From assembly GCA_947259225.1 (NCBI GenBank), contig CAMYLK010000011.1:39384-103383 (forward strand): a stretch of DNA of 64,000 nt. The letters are read 5' to 3'. The position numbers were made by a program, and so were the translations under genes. This document shows, in pieces, positions 18,278 to 27,649 of the stretch. The notes below the pieces were generated by a model. The model saw only the letters and a list, made by a program, of their open reading frames with translations. It had not been told where the DNA came from and did not search any database. Source of the DNA: an uncultured Desulfobulbaceae bacterium (GTDB lineage: Bacteria > Desulfobacterota > Desulfobulbia > Desulfobulbales > Desulfobulbaceae). How positions within the stretch are numbered: position 1 is the first letter of the stretch; every line of letters starts with the position of its first letter.

Positions 18278-19075
18278 ATGAGTTTCAACAATCATGCATT
18301 AATCTTTTTACCTCGAGTTCTATTCATAAGCGCAGCTCTGGTCACCAATGTATATGCAGGAGAAAAAAAACACGATGCACCCAAAGAGGACAATAAATGT
18401 GTCGGCGCAGGTCCGCAGTCACCACGGGACATTGACAGTCTGGCTGGAAACAATCCCGTGATATTGGAGGTAGCCCCTGCAATCAAGGAAATGAACCTGT
18501 GCAACATCCATTTTCACCGGAACGCGGAACATAAATCCGCTGCGTATTCAACGTTTGTCAAGGATGGCAGTAATTCGGGCTGGGCCTGCAAGGAACCTGC
18601 TCCGGGGCGTCTCTCTCAAAAACAAGCAGAGTATAACGGCTGCCAGGGAATCGCAGAAGGTGACACCATCGAGGTTTATTGGGTACATACCACCTGTGAC
18701 ACTAAAACAGAAGGTGTGACACCGATGGGTGGCGGTCTTAGCGCTTGCATGACTACTATCTGTTCCAATCCTCAGTTGCGAGTCGTCGCACAGGTTTTTG
18801 TGCTGCAAAAAGACGGAAAGTTGAAATTCACAGATTCCCTGATCAGCAGCAATGATCCCTCGGTAGTATATACAGGCTCCACAACCGGCACGAGCTACAG
18901 CAATACTCACTGTTCACCTTTTCAGGGTACATGGGACGTCAAAAAAACCTGCGAAACGCTTGATATAGATGATTTCAGCAAGTGGTGCAGTAATAATATA
19001 TATAATGACAACCATGCCCATGGCGTGAGAGAACTGGTTACTTCAGAGGCCCTCTTGAGCAAAATATCTAAGTAA
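18278..19075 (+). CDS. Delta-class carbonic anhydrase-like protein
   Basis: 265-residue exported protein with a signal peptide ending near NVYAGEKK. The core resembles the delta carbonic anhydrases first known from marine diatoms and dinoflagellates, also seen in some bacteria. It has CVGAGPQSPRDI, the zinc-ligand-like cluster NLCNIHFHRNAEHKS and EVYWVHTTC, plus many cysteines suited to periplasmic disulfides. It would interconvert CO2 and bicarbonate in the periplasm. The family call is from motif memory, not alignment. It is a single-gene unit with a terminator at 19102-19134. Confidence 0.72.
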   Translation: MSFNNHALIFLPRVLFISAALVTNVYAGEKKHDAPKEDNKCVGAGPQSPRDIDSLAGNNPVILEVAPAIKEMNLCNIHFHRNAEHKSAAYSTFVKDGSNSGWACKEPAPGRLSQKQAEYNGCQGIAEGDTIEVYWVHTTCDTKTEGVTPMGGGLSACMTTICSNPQLRVVAQVFVLQKDGKLKFTDSLISSNDPSVVYTGSTTGTSYSNTHCSPFQGTWDVKKTCETLDIDDFSKWCSNNIYNDNHAHGVRELVTSEALLSKISK

Positions 19076-19101
19076 AGCAGTCATCCAGTTTCCTGTTCCA
19101 G

Positions 19102-19134
19102 CCGGGATCGACAATGGTCGTTCCCGGTTTTTTT
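19102..19134 (+). terminator. Intrinsic terminator after the carbonic anhydrase gene
   Basis: CCGGGATCGAC pairs with GTCGTTCCCGG with one mismatch and is followed by seven T. Confidence 0.88.
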
Positions 19135-19295
19135 CTAGCCGTAGCTTTCCATGCAGTATGGTATTCTTTTTCTTGGTCCCGGGGTAGCATTGCCATCCTC
19201 CCATCACTCTTATCCCTTGTTTTCAACTTGTATTTTCGATAAAATCTTAAAAACAGGGTTCTTTGGAAATAATGTTGAAAACTAAAGTGAGAGAT

Positions 19296-20009
19296 ATGGA
19301 CGTCATAAACATCAGGTATTGCTTTGATCTGGACCGGAAAAGATCAGAAATTTTTGATCTGGAACTTGACGCGAAAACTCTCGAATTCATCAACAGGCCC
19401 CAGCAGGACCTGCCTGACTGGACCCGGCTTGAAGTCCACCAATGCTCGCACTGCCCCTTTACAAATGACACCACTTCACATTGCCCCGTAGCGGTCTGTC
19501 TTTCACAGGTTATAGGACGTTTTGCCAATGTAATTTCACATGACCAGATTAACCTGGAAGTTATTACTGATGAACGTACAGTCACCCAGCAGACAACCGC
19601 GCAAAAGGGAATCAGTTCTCTTATCGGGCTTCTTATTGTTGCCAGCGGCTGCCCGCATACCGGGTATTTCAAACCAATGGCGCGTTTCCACCTCCCTCTG
19701 GCCTCAGAAAAAGAAACCTTTTACCGCGCAACAGGCATGTACCTGCTGGCCCAGTATTACCTTCGACGTGAACACAAAGAAAGTGAGCTGGGGCTGGAAG
19801 GGCTCAAGCAGATCTACAAAAACCTGCACCTGCTGAATACCATGATTGCCGAACGGATACGAATTGCGACCAACACTGATTCGTCTGTCAATGCTGTGAT
19901 TCTGCTGGATATGATCAGTAATCTTGTCCCGTTAATCATGGATGAACAACTGGATAAACTCCGCCATCTTTTTGAATCCTACTTCTTGGAACCCCGGGCA
20001 ACAGGTTAA
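19296..20009 (+). CDS. Hypothetical protein, DUF6901-like, with Cys cluster
   Basis: 237 residues from ATG 19296 (in-frame ATG 19272 and TTG 19263 are alternatives; no strong ribosome-binding site decides). An N-terminal strand-rich part (VINIRYCFDLDRKRSEIFDLELDAKTL) is followed by four cysteines in CSHCPF...HCPVAVC within about 20 residues. A long helical part ends at HLFESYFLEPRATG. The layout resembles the DUF6901 proteins of anaerobic deltaproteobacteria as I remember them. The cysteines could bind zinc or an iron-sulfur cluster. No signal peptide. Function unknown. Confidence 0.6.
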   Translation: MDVINIRYCFDLDRKRSEIFDLELDAKTLEFINRPQQDLPDWTRLEVHQCSHCPFTNDTTSHCPVAVCLSQVIGRFANVISHDQINLEVITDERTVTQQTTAQKGISSLIGLLIVASGCPHTGYFKPMARFHLPLASEKETFYRATGMYLLAQYYLRREHKESELGLEGLKQIYKNLHLLNTMIAERIRIATNTDSSVNAVILLDMISNLVPLIMDEQLDKLRHLFESYFLEPRATG

Positions 20010-20106
20010 AAACGCCCCTAATCACTCAAATTCATATTCCTGACTATTTTCTTTCCAGAATATTATGTTGCTAATACCTCGTTTATGGTAAACCATTCGT
20101 GCATGA

Positions 20107-20316
20107 GACTGAAATACCTGCGTGGATTGCCCATGCATACCCTGCAGGCAGTTTACTGACAGCGTCCGGAAGCAGCACTATGCTCCCATCTTTGAGGAAC
20201 ACTATAATTATCACCTGATAACTCAGCTGAACCGCGCAAAAGACCTGCTTGAAATTTCATGGGTAAAACTCGAAGAGCACAGAAATCGATTAATTATATC
20301 GACAGCCAGGAAATAA
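20107..20316 (+). pseudogene. Possible small gene or gene remnant
   Basis: The 310-bp gap before the MBL gene is not empty. One frame starts near 20103 as MRLKYLRGLPMHTLQAVY and stops at a TGA. A second frame continues with DSVRKQHYAPIFEEHYNYHLITQL...LEEHRNRLIISTARK, which is strongly helical and protein-like, and stops 3 nt before the MBL start. A frameshifted remnant or a short GTG-started gene (20122) are both possible. Nothing recognisable. Confidence 0.25.
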
Positions 20317-20319
20317 TTA

Positions 20320-21192
20320 ATGAAGGTAACCGAAAGAATACATGCCCTAAAGCTGCCTTTTAAAATTCCTGTATCACCGGAAAAAACGATAGAGAGGACG
20401 GTCTACGCTTTTCTCTACTTTGGCAAGACCATAACCCTCATAGACTCCGGTGTTTCTGGCGCAGAGGATAGTATTGTTAGGTGCATCAGGAAAAACAGGA
20501 GGGAGCCGGAGGAAATTTCCACACTCATCCTGTCGCATTCTCATCCGGATCATATCGGTGGTGCAAAAAAGATAAAGAAAAAAACAGGCTGCCGCATACT
20601 GGCCCATTCTGCAGAAAGGAGCTGGATAGAAGACACAGAAAAACAGGCGGAGGAACGCCCGGTACCCGGGTTCAGCATGTTGGTTGATGGGCCGGTTCAA
20701 GTCGACGGCATGCTTGATGATGGTGACAGCTTCGACCTTGGAAACGGTGCTGAGTGTAAAGTTTACCATACCCCGGGACACTCGGCCGGTTCCCTTTCCC
20801 TGGTATTCCCGAATGATAAGGTTCTCTTCACAGGTGACGCCCTGCCCCTGCCAAATGACCTGCCTATATATGATGACATTGCCATCTGTATGCAGTCCAT
20901 CCGTAAGCTGAGCAAACTCGCCGCTGATGCAGAGGTACTTCTTTCCTCCTGGGAAGCTCCGGTCCTGGGACAAAAAAACATTCAGCAAAGGGTAAATGCC
21001 GGTGTCAATTATCTTGAGCATATTCATGGAAAAGTCCTGCAGGCTTCATCGAAAAATCAGGACCATGTTATGGAACTTTGCAGAGAGGTTGTCAACTCAT
21101 TGGACCTGCCGCCTTTTGCTGCCAACCCTCTGGTTGCAAAGGCGTTGACATCGAGTCTTGCTGCTGCAGATAAGAACCTGTTTCAAATGTAA
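20320..21192 (+). CDS. MBL-fold metallo-hydrolase
   Basis: 290-residue metallo-beta-lactamase-fold hydrolase with a dinuclear metal site. The motifs are LSHSHPDHIGG (HXHXDH), YHTPGHSAGSLSL and FTGDALPLP; the final His ligand is not obvious in the tail. No signal peptide, so cytoplasmic. The C-terminal 80 residues are helical (NIQQRVNAGVNYLEHIHG). The family covers glyoxalase II-like and other hydrolases; the substrate is unknown. Confidence 0.85.
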   Translation: MKVTERIHALKLPFKIPVSPEKTIERTVYAFLYFGKTITLIDSGVSGAEDSIVRCIRKNRREPEEISTLILSHSHPDHIGGAKKIKKKTGCRILAHSAERSWIEDTEKQAEERPVPGFSMLVDGPVQVDGMLDDGDSFDLGNGAECKVYHTPGHSAGSLSLVFPNDKVLFTGDALPLPNDLPIYDDIAICMQSIRKLSKLAADAEVLLSSWEAPVLGQKNIQQRVNAGVNYLEHIHGKVLQASSKNQDHVMELCREVVNSLDLPPFAANPLVAKALTSSLAAADKNLFQM

Positions 21193-21214
21193 CCTGTTAA
21201 TTTAGGGAGCTTTC

Positions 21215-22156
21215 ATGGACAATCTTTTAAGTAAAAGGCCTTTACTCGTTTTCGTGCTTTTTCTGCTCTGCATACCGGTGCCGGGGGAGGCGCAACAAAT
21301 GAAAGGCAGGAGATACCAGGATACCGGAGAGAAGTGGTCGTTGCCTCTCAGGGGAGGCTTTGTGTACCAGTTTAACTCAAATCTTGATGATGGCGGCAAT
21401 TTCAGTTCCACCCGGTTTTTTATCCAGGGTGGCCCGACCTATTCTCCTGCTCCCAGGCGCAGCATATCACTAGCAGTCGGATACGGGCATGACGGGTATG
21501 ATTTTTCTGACGGAAAAGCCCTTTCACCTTCGCCCCCCTGGAGCGACATCCACTCCCTCCGTTTCAGTGTTCCGGTACGCTGGGGTCTTGATGATGCGTG
21601 GTCTGTCATTGCAGTCCCTACCATTCGATTCACCGCTGAAAATGGCGCCGACTGGGACGAAGCGGCAACCGGTGGCGGTTTTGCCGGTTTCTCCTATCGC
21701 TTCAGTGACCGTCTCTCCCTCGGCCCCGGGATCGGAATACTGGACCAACTTGAGGAGAGTGCAAGCGTTTTTCCCATTCTGGTCATTCGCTGGAAGATCA
21801 CCGACCAGCTCAGCCTCGGGACCGGCGGCGGGCTTGCTGCGACGCTGGGTCCGGGCCTGTCTCTTAACTGGCAACCGTCTGCCAAGTGGGATTTTATGCT
21901 TGGCGGACGATACGAGAAACTTCGCTTCCGCCTTGACAAAAACGGCCCCAATCCTGGTGGGATAGGTGAAGACAGCTCGTTCCCGCTGATCTTCGGCGCA
22001 ACATATAAATTCGATCACAAGTCCAGGATAAGCGTTATCGGGGGCCTTGAGCTTGGAGGTGAGCTGCGTCTTGAGGATGAAGAAGGCAGACTTATGAACA
22101 AGGACAACTACGATCCAGCAGGATTCCTGGGGATAACCTTTTACCATCGGTTTTGA
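21215..22156 (+). CDS. Outer-membrane beta-barrel protein (DUF6268-like)
   Basis: 313 residues. A signal peptide (LVFVLFLLCIPVPGEAQ) is followed by repeated amphipathic strands ending in aromatic residues and a terminal Phe (GITFYHRF), the signature of BAM-assembled barrels. Segments such as SVPVRWGLDDAWSVIAVPTIRF, RFSDRLSLGPGIGI and WKITDQLSLGTGGGL alternate polar and hydrophobic residues. It lies 22 bp after the MBL gene, so the two may be co-transcribed. Transport or structural role unknown. Confidence 0.75.
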   Translation: MDNLLSKRPLLVFVLFLLCIPVPGEAQQMKGRRYQDTGEKWSLPLRGGFVYQFNSNLDDGGNFSSTRFFIQGGPTYSPAPRRSISLAVGYGHDGYDFSDGKALSPSPPWSDIHSLRFSVPVRWGLDDAWSVIAVPTIRFTAENGADWDEAATGGGFAGFSYRFSDRLSLGPGIGILDQLEESASVFPILVIRWKITDQLSLGTGGGLAATLGPGLSLNWQPSAKWDFMLGGRYEKLRFRLDKNGPNPGGIGEDSSFPLIFGATYKFDHKSRISVIGGLELGGELRLEDEEGRLMNKDNYDPAGFLGITFYHRF

Positions 22157-22213
22157 CTGAGTAATGAATACATATCTCATATTTCAGCCGAATAATTTAT
22201 CCTGGAGGAAAAA

Positions 22214-23197
22214 ATGATCGCCCAACGCAAACTTGGAAAAAATGGACCACCAGTCGGCCGTATCGGATATGGGGCCATGGTCCTTGAAGGTTTCTACGGT
22301 GCTTCACTGGATGATCAGGCCATCCGGACACTCCGCCATGCCATTGAAACAGGCATGACCATGATCGATACGGCTGATGCCTATGGAAACGGGCATAACG
22401 AGACCCTGCTCGGAAATGCTGTCAAACCAATCCGTGATCAAGCATTTTTGTGCACCAAGTTCGGGATTGTCTTTGACGAAGAGGAAACGGGGTCAGATGT
22501 TCCAACCGGCTGGGGATTCTCGCTCAACATCAACGGCACACCGGAATATGCCGCAAAGTGCCTGGAAAAAAGCCTCCGCCGGCTCAATGTTGACGTTATT
22601 GATCTCTGGTATCTGCATTTTCCTGATCCGAAGACGCCCATTGAAGAAACTGTCGGGGCGATGGCTGAAGCTGTACATGGTGGCAAGGTCCGCTACCTGG
22701 GCCTCAGTAACGTTACTGCCGAACAGGTGAGACAGGCACACAAAATCCATCCAATCACTGCCGTCCAATACGAGTACTCCCTCTGGCGCCGGGAGGCAGC
22801 AACAACACTCCTGCCGACCTTGCGGGAACTGGGCATTGCTCTTGTACCATGGGCCCCCCTTGGCAGCGGTTTCCTTTCCGGAAAGGTGAACAAACTCGAG
22901 GAAGGCGACTTTCGTGCCAATAATCCGCGATATTCAGAGGTGAACTTGGATTTAAATCGAGACCGCTTTGCCCCCCTGCTGGATATATCCGAGGAACTCT
23001 ACCTTACCCAGGCCCAGCTGGCTCTGGCCTGGCTCCTGCATCAGGGCGACGACATCTTTCCCATACCCGGCACCCGTAAACCTCAGCGGATAGATGAAAA
23101 CGCACAGGCTGCAGAGGTCCAACTCAGTAAAGATGTCCTCCGGCAGATCAACGAACTCTTTCCCCCGGGAATTGCGGAAGGAGCAACACTGGTATAA
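22214..23197 (+). CDS. Aldo/keto reductase
   Basis: 327-residue NADPH-dependent oxidoreductase with the TIM-barrel AKR fold. The catalytic residues are visible: Asp and Tyr in IDTADAYGNGHNE, Lys in FLCTKFG and His in LWYLHFPDP. The cofactor-binding end is FPIPGTRKPQRIDEN. GGAGG lies before ATG 22214. Full length for the AKR13/YakC-like group. The substrate cannot be inferred. Confidence 0.93.
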   Translation: MIAQRKLGKNGPPVGRIGYGAMVLEGFYGASLDDQAIRTLRHAIETGMTMIDTADAYGNGHNETLLGNAVKPIRDQAFLCTKFGIVFDEEETGSDVPTGWGFSLNINGTPEYAAKCLEKSLRRLNVDVIDLWYLHFPDPKTPIEETVGAMAEAVHGGKVRYLGLSNVTAEQVRQAHKIHPITAVQYEYSLWRREAATTLLPTLRELGIALVPWAPLGSGFLSGKVNKLEEGDFRANNPRYSEVNLDLNRDRFAPLLDISEELYLTQAQLALAWLLHQGDDIFPIPGTRKPQRIDENAQAAEVQLSKDVLRQINELFPPGIAEGATLV

Positions 23198-23253
23198 TAG
23201 AAAATGCGTGCAAAAATAATTTCACCGAAGAATACCGCTGATAGAGGTTCGAG

Positions 23254-23706
23254 ATGCATACCTTAGAGCGTCACCAGACCGTCCGTACTTCACTGGAGAA
23301 TGCATGGGATTTCCTGAAAAATCCAGCCAACCTGAACAGCATCACCCCGGAGGACCTTCATTTTCAGATTATTTCCGATATTCCGGAAGTCATGTTTGAC
23401 GGATTGATGATCGAATACAGGATAAAAATACCCCTTATAGGCACCAGAAAATGGCTTGCCGAGATAAAACACATCCGGGAACAGCGTTCTTTTGTAGATG
23501 AACAGCGAATTGGTCCGTATAACCTCTGGTATCACTATCACGAACTTAACCAGGAGGAAAACGGAGTCCGGATAACGGACAGAGTATATTACAAAATACC
23601 CTTCGGTATTCTCGGAGAACTTATTAACACTCTGTTTGTTCAGAAAACCCTGGAACGTATTTTTGACTATCGCAAAGAAAAAGTTCGCGAGATTCTGGAG
23701 CAATAA
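23254..23706 (+). CDS. SRPBCC-family (START-like) ligand-binding protein
   Basis: 150 residues, one SRPBCC domain: HTLERHQTVRTSLENAWDFLKNPANLNSITP at the start, GLMIEYRIKIPLIGTRKWLAEI, then a long C-terminal helix (FVQKTLERIFDYRKEKVREIL). This group resembles the cell-division-inhibitor-associated or polyketide-cyclase-like proteins often next to oxidoreductases. It follows the aldo/keto reductase by 56 bp. Function unknown. Confidence 0.85.
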   Translation: MHTLERHQTVRTSLENAWDFLKNPANLNSITPEDLHFQIISDIPEVMFDGLMIEYRIKIPLIGTRKWLAEIKHIREQRSFVDEQRIGPYNLWYHYHELNQEENGVRITDRVYYKIPFGILGELINTLFVQKTLERIFDYRKEKVREILEQ

Positions 23707-23718
23707 ATAAGACAGCCT

Positions 23719-24267
23719 TTACCTGCACAACTCCGATAGTATTTTCCTTAACTCATCTTCAAATCCATTCTCGGCAAGGATCACAATTTTCTTCAACCTT
23801 GAAAATGGACGCGACCTGATCTCCCGCAGCAGGAGCCCCATACTTTCCCGTGACGGGAATTGTCCATGCACAGTACCAAGAAGCGGAAATCCCAGCCTGG
23901 ATATCCCTTTTCCTTCCGCCAGTTTCAAGGACTTCATATACGCGCTTGCGATCCAGTTTTCCCGGCACACAGGTTCCGCGTCCAGGTCATGGACCACCGC
24001 ATACCAGCTTTTCTCTTTGGTGATAACTGAGCCGGGTTTTTGTGGTTTTGCATCCAAAATATGTGTCATCAGCTTGATGGGATGCTCATCAGTATAGCGC
24101 ATAACAGGGTCAACAGTGAGCACCAGGTAAGTGTCCTCTTCAAAAACCCTGACATCAACAGGGAGAGGTATAACAGAATCGGAGATGACCTCTATTGCCA
24201 CCTTGTTTATCTTTATTTTACCGGCAATTCCGCCGATTATAAGTTTAAATCTTTTGTTCTTGGCCAT
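23719..24267 (-). CDS. Macro-domain-like protein
   Basis: 182 residues from ATG 24267. An N-terminal beta-rich part (FKLIIGGIAGKIKINKVAIEVISDSVIP) is followed by a segment resembling macro domains. This has WYAVVHDLDAE, then SAYMKSLKLAEGKGISRLGFPLLGTVHGQFP (the usual PALGTG-like phosphate loop is PLLGTVHG), then KKIVILAENGFEDELRKIL. Macro domains bind or hydrolyse ADP-ribose derivatives; the typical early Asn/Asp ligand is not clear here, so activity is doubtful. It is convergent with the SRPBCC gene. Confidence 0.55.
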   Translation of the reverse strand: MAKNKRFKLIIGGIAGKIKINKVAIEVISDSVIPLPVDVRVFEEDTYLVLTVDPVMRYTDEHPIKLMTHILDAKPQKPGSVITKEKSWYAVVHDLDAEPVCRENWIASAYMKSLKLAEGKGISRLGFPLLGTVHGQFPSRESMGLLLREIRSRPFSRLKKIVILAENGFEDELRKILSELCR

Positions 24268-24943
24268 CAAACTTGACTGGTATTTCAAATTTCAGGAAAA
24301 ACCCATCACACTATAGCACCTTGACACAAAAAAACCGATCCTAATAAGTGAATTTCACCAAACCCATTGTGGTCAACTCTTTAGCCTCATCAATCCGCAA
24401 GGTTCTTGAGGAAAGGGAAGCGACCTCAACCTATCACTATCCCAGCATAATTTATTAAATTTCCCGTCAGAATTATTCAGGAAAAGTTCACTGTCTGCAA
24501 ATAACAATACTTCTCGCTCCCATTTAATTTCGACATTGTAATTGCCTCTATCTGTAATAATCGTCGAACGTCGAATATCCTCTAGCTTCACCAATAAAAT
24601 ATAGCCCGATGACGTGTTTAGATACAACGATCACCACATCATTAATATTAACGTTTTTATCAAGAAATCAGATAGTTGGAATTAAATTGCAACTTTATCC
24701 AGGAAACTCTGTCAGAATTAAAACCCATTTTCACCCCAGAATAATCCTGATTTTTCCGATCAGGAACATTATTTGCAAATAGATAATAGAGGGTATGGCA
24801 ATCTTTACACAAATACTTACTGCTCTGTGTGAAATATGTCCAAAAAAGGCAAATTTACACTGCGGAAAACTCTCGAATTTAATTACACTTTTGAAACTGA
24901 CTCTCGTAAAAAATTTCTCGGTTAAGGAAGAGAGGTGGACATA
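24268..24943. other. 676-bp AT-rich gap, probable upstream region of the cytochrome operon
   Basis: No convincing gene. A reverse-strand 84-codon frame (24373-24627) lacks a ribosome-binding site and recognisable features. The region is AT-rich towards the operon start at 24944 and must hold its promoter. I could not pick out a clear sigma-70 or sigma-54 site. Confidence 0.5.
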
Positions 24944-25864
24944 ATGAAAAGCACATTCATAAAAAAAATAGGCCTGATGGCTGTCATGGTTTTCCTGGCA
25001 ACATTACTGGCGGGAAATGGCATGGCAGAGTTCCGTCCGACCCTTGACGTCGCTCCTGCCAGAATTGCTCTTGACGGTAATGGAGACTTGCTGGTGAGTG
25101 ACTACACCTACGGACAGGTTCTGACCGTGGCACCTGATACACTGGACATCATCGGTGAATTTGATGTCAACGGCCGGCCTATGGGTATAGCCTGGGCAAA
25201 TGACCTTATCTATGTCGGCAACACCACCACCGGACAGGTGGAAGTATACGATTCTACCGGGACAGAACAGTTCGTCCTTGGCCAGGGGGGGTATCCTATA
25301 GAAATGCCCCAGGACCTGGCTGTCGGCAATGGCAATGTGTACGTGGTTGACGGTTCTGACAGGATTGTCAAGATCTTTGCCCAGGATGGCGGGTTTGTAG
25401 GGACCATCCCAGCTGCCGGCTACGATCCTGATTTGTTGGCAAATCCCACTGCGATCGCCGTTGACGAGACCACACAGCGGATATATGTCAGCGATTACGG
25501 AGACCTCGGGAACAGTGCCAATCCTGTCGCACCAAGAATCCAAGTATTCAACATCGACGGTTCCCTCGCATACTCAATAATTTCAGGGTCGCCTGGCGAC
25601 TATCACTTTGCCATGCCGCAGGGCTTAACTGTAAGTGGAAACAACTACCTTTTTGTGATAGACTCTTTAACAGGAAAAATTCTTGTGTATGATGGTGCAA
25701 CAGGAGAACTGGTGCAAAAATTGAAGAAAACCGGCAAGCAAAAAGGCGAATTCGGGATGAAAATGCCTCTGGACATTCTCATTGACAGCGCAACTGATAA
25801 CGTTTTTGTGACAAATACCAAGTTGGCGAGCATTTTGGTCTTTACCGGAGCGGGGGGAATCTAA
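24944..25864 (+). CDS. Exported NHL-repeat beta-propeller protein
   Basis: 306 residues from ATG 24944 (AGAGG 8 nt upstream). A signal peptide (MAVMVFLATLLAGNGMA) is followed by about six NHL-type blades, for example GDLLVSDYTYGQVLTV, NDLIYVGNTTTGQVEVYD, GNVYVVDGSDRIVKIF, QRIYVSDYGD and NNYLFVIDSLTGKILVYD. The product is a periplasmic or extracellular propeller, a protein-binding scaffold. The stop overlaps the start of the next gene by 1 nt (TAATG), so the two are translationally coupled. It is the first gene of the three-gene cytochrome operon. Confidence 0.85.
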   Translation: MKSTFIKKIGLMAVMVFLATLLAGNGMAEFRPTLDVAPARIALDGNGDLLVSDYTYGQVLTVAPDTLDIIGEFDVNGRPMGIAWANDLIYVGNTTTGQVEVYDSTGTEQFVLGQGGYPIEMPQDLAVGNGNVYVVDGSDRIVKIFAQDGGFVGTIPAAGYDPDLLANPTAIAVDETTQRIYVSDYGDLGNSANPVAPRIQVFNIDGSLAYSIISGSPGDYHFAMPQGLTVSGNNYLFVIDSLTGKILVYDGATGELVQKLKKTGKQKGEFGMKMPLDILIDSATDNVFVTNTKLASILVFTGAGGI

Positions 25865-27630
25865 TGGGACGAAAGAACATTTTTACACGATTTTTACTCT
25901 TCTCAGCGACAGCGCTGCTCTTAACCATCCTGGCCTCCCAGGATGGTTCTGCCGCTTCAGTGGAATCAGTTATTGCTGGGCACGACACCTGCGAACAATG
26001 TCACGGCTTGTTTCCGGGTGGAAAAAAATTCAGAGAATCAGGCGGCGAAAAAGACCGCCCGGCCAAAATCCCCTCAGACAGGATCGACCTCCTCTGCCTC
26101 GGCTGTCATGGTCCGGCAGGTATTTCCAACCTCAAGGCGGATGTTCATGGTATGCAGAACTACGTTATCAAGCGAACCATCGGCTGCATTACCTGCCATG
26201 ATCCGCATGACAACAACCCAAATTATCTTGGCGGCCAGAACATAAAACTTATCGGTGAAGACAAGCTTGACAAGGCAAGTCATCTTGCGAGAATCAAAAC
26301 AACGGGCAACGGAAAGCAATACGTTGTTTTTGAAAGTCGGGGCACAGATGCCGGTGACTCTTCCCTCTACTCTTTTGCAGACGGTGACGAAGACAACAAC
26401 AATATTTTTGACGGCATATGCGAGGCTTGCCACACCAGGACCAAATACCATAGAAACAATCCGAGCGGCGACCACGAACACTACAGAGGCAACACCTGTA
26501 CCGATTGCCACTTGCATATCGACCAGTTCCTCGCATTCACAGAAAATGTGGAAGGCGTGGCGGAACTTTCCGGTACCGTTGTTGACGAGTCAGGCTTGCC
26601 CCTGGTTGATATCATTGTCTTCCTGGATATCAACGGCAACGGAGTATATGACGATGGTGAACCGGTTGCCGTAACCGACGCGAACGGTAATTTTACTTTT
26701 CAGGGTGTTACAAACCTGGGCCATGCCATTCTCGTTATGCCCGGTTCACTACCTAATGGGTATAGAGCAAGAGTCAATTTTATTGACGGTGAACTCGTTA
26801 TCACTGCTGTTGCAGAAACCATGGCCTACCCTGTCCGCCTGTCATGGGACGGAACAGGCGGTTATTTTATGAGTGATTTTCTCCGGGATGCTGTTTTCTT
26901 CTATGATGGCAGTGACACGTTGAAGAATAAACTCGGCGGCCTGGACAAACCGCTTGGTATTACGGCAGACGGTGCCGGCAACATCTATGTCGGCAACCAG
27001 GGCCGGAAGAATTTGGAAATATATAACGCTGCCGGTCAGCTCCTGCAGGTTTTGGGCGACGGCCAGTTGCAAAAGCCCACAGAAGTAGTTCTTGACCGTG
27101 ACGGCCGTGTGTATGTTGCCGACAGCGCCGGCAAAAACGTCCAGGTGTTCAACCCGGACGGGACTGATGCCCTGACCATCAGCCAGGACGGCTCAAGCCA
27201 GAGTTTCCGTTTTCCCATCTCCGTGGCCGTTCAATACAGGATGGACGGCGGAGTCGAAGTGGGTGAGATCTATATCGCTGACAGGCCTTCCTCGCTCATT
27301 CATGTCTATGACCTTCAGGGGAATTACCTCAGGTCCCTGGGAGGCAATTTCAATTCCGGTATGCTGGGACCGACAATCAGTAACGACCGCATGATGAATA
27401 TCCAAAGCATTGCATTCGATCAATATGGCAACCTGCACGTCCTTGACGGTTACATGAGTCGGGTGAAGGTTTTCGACCCGGTCGATGGCACCGCTATCGG
27501 CTACTACGACACATTCCAGGCAGGACAGGGTTCACAGCAGCCGCTTGATATTGCGATTAACGCAGCAGGCCAGGTCATTATGACCAGTTTCAAGACAAAG
27601 TCTGTTCAGAACATACATACAGTACAGTAA
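25864..27630 (+). CDS. Five-heme cytochrome c fused to NHL propeller
   Basis: 588 residues. A signal peptide (FLLFSATALLLTILASQDGSAAS) is followed by five heme-binding CXXCH motifs: CEQCH, CLGCH, CITCH, CEACH and CTDCH, within residues about 40-220. Next comes a short SdrD-B/carboxypeptidase-regulatory-type beta domain (GTVVDESGLPLVDIIVFLDINGNGVYDDGEPV). From about residue 315 an NHL propeller follows (GNIYVGNQGRKNLEIY, GRVYVADSAGKNVQVF, GEIYIADRPSSLIHVY, GNLHVLDGYMSRVKVF). It likely acts in periplasmic or surface electron transfer with its neighbours. Gap to the next gene is 19 bp. Confidence 0.88.
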   Translation: MGRKNIFTRFLLFSATALLLTILASQDGSAASVESVIAGHDTCEQCHGLFPGGKKFRESGGEKDRPAKIPSDRIDLLCLGCHGPAGISNLKADVHGMQNYVIKRTIGCITCHDPHDNNPNYLGGQNIKLIGEDKLDKASHLARIKTTGNGKQYVVFESRGTDAGDSSLYSFADGDEDNNNIFDGICEACHTRTKYHRNNPSGDHEHYRGNTCTDCHLHIDQFLAFTENVEGVAELSGTVVDESGLPLVDIIVFLDINGNGVYDDGEPVAVTDANGNFTFQGVTNLGHAILVMPGSLPNGYRARVNFIDGELVITAVAETMAYPVRLSWDGTGGYFMSDFLRDAVFFYDGSDTLKNKLGGLDKPLGITADGAGNIYVGNQGRKNLEIYNAAGQLLQVLGDGQLQKPTEVVLDRDGRVYVADSAGKNVQVFNPDGTDALTISQDGSSQSFRFPISVAVQYRMDGGVEVGEIYIADRPSSLIHVYDLQGNYLRSLGGNFNSGMLGPTISNDRMMNIQSIAFDQYGNLHVLDGYMSRVKVFDPVDGTAIGYYDTFQAGQGSQQPLDIAINAAGQVIMTSFKTKSVQNIHTVQ

Positions 27631-27649
27631 GGCGGAGGAGAGGGATATT

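Noticed and set aside
20374..21027. 217-codon reverse frame
   Set aside because: It lies wholly opposite the MBL-fold gene, which carries the HXHXDH motif.
21524..22180. 218-codon reverse frame
   Set aside because: It is antisense to the outer-membrane barrel gene, which has a signal peptide and terminal Phe.
24373..24627. 84-codon reverse frame in the gap before the cytochrome operon
   Set aside because: No ribosome-binding site, no recognisable motif, and it lies in AT-rich upstream DNA.
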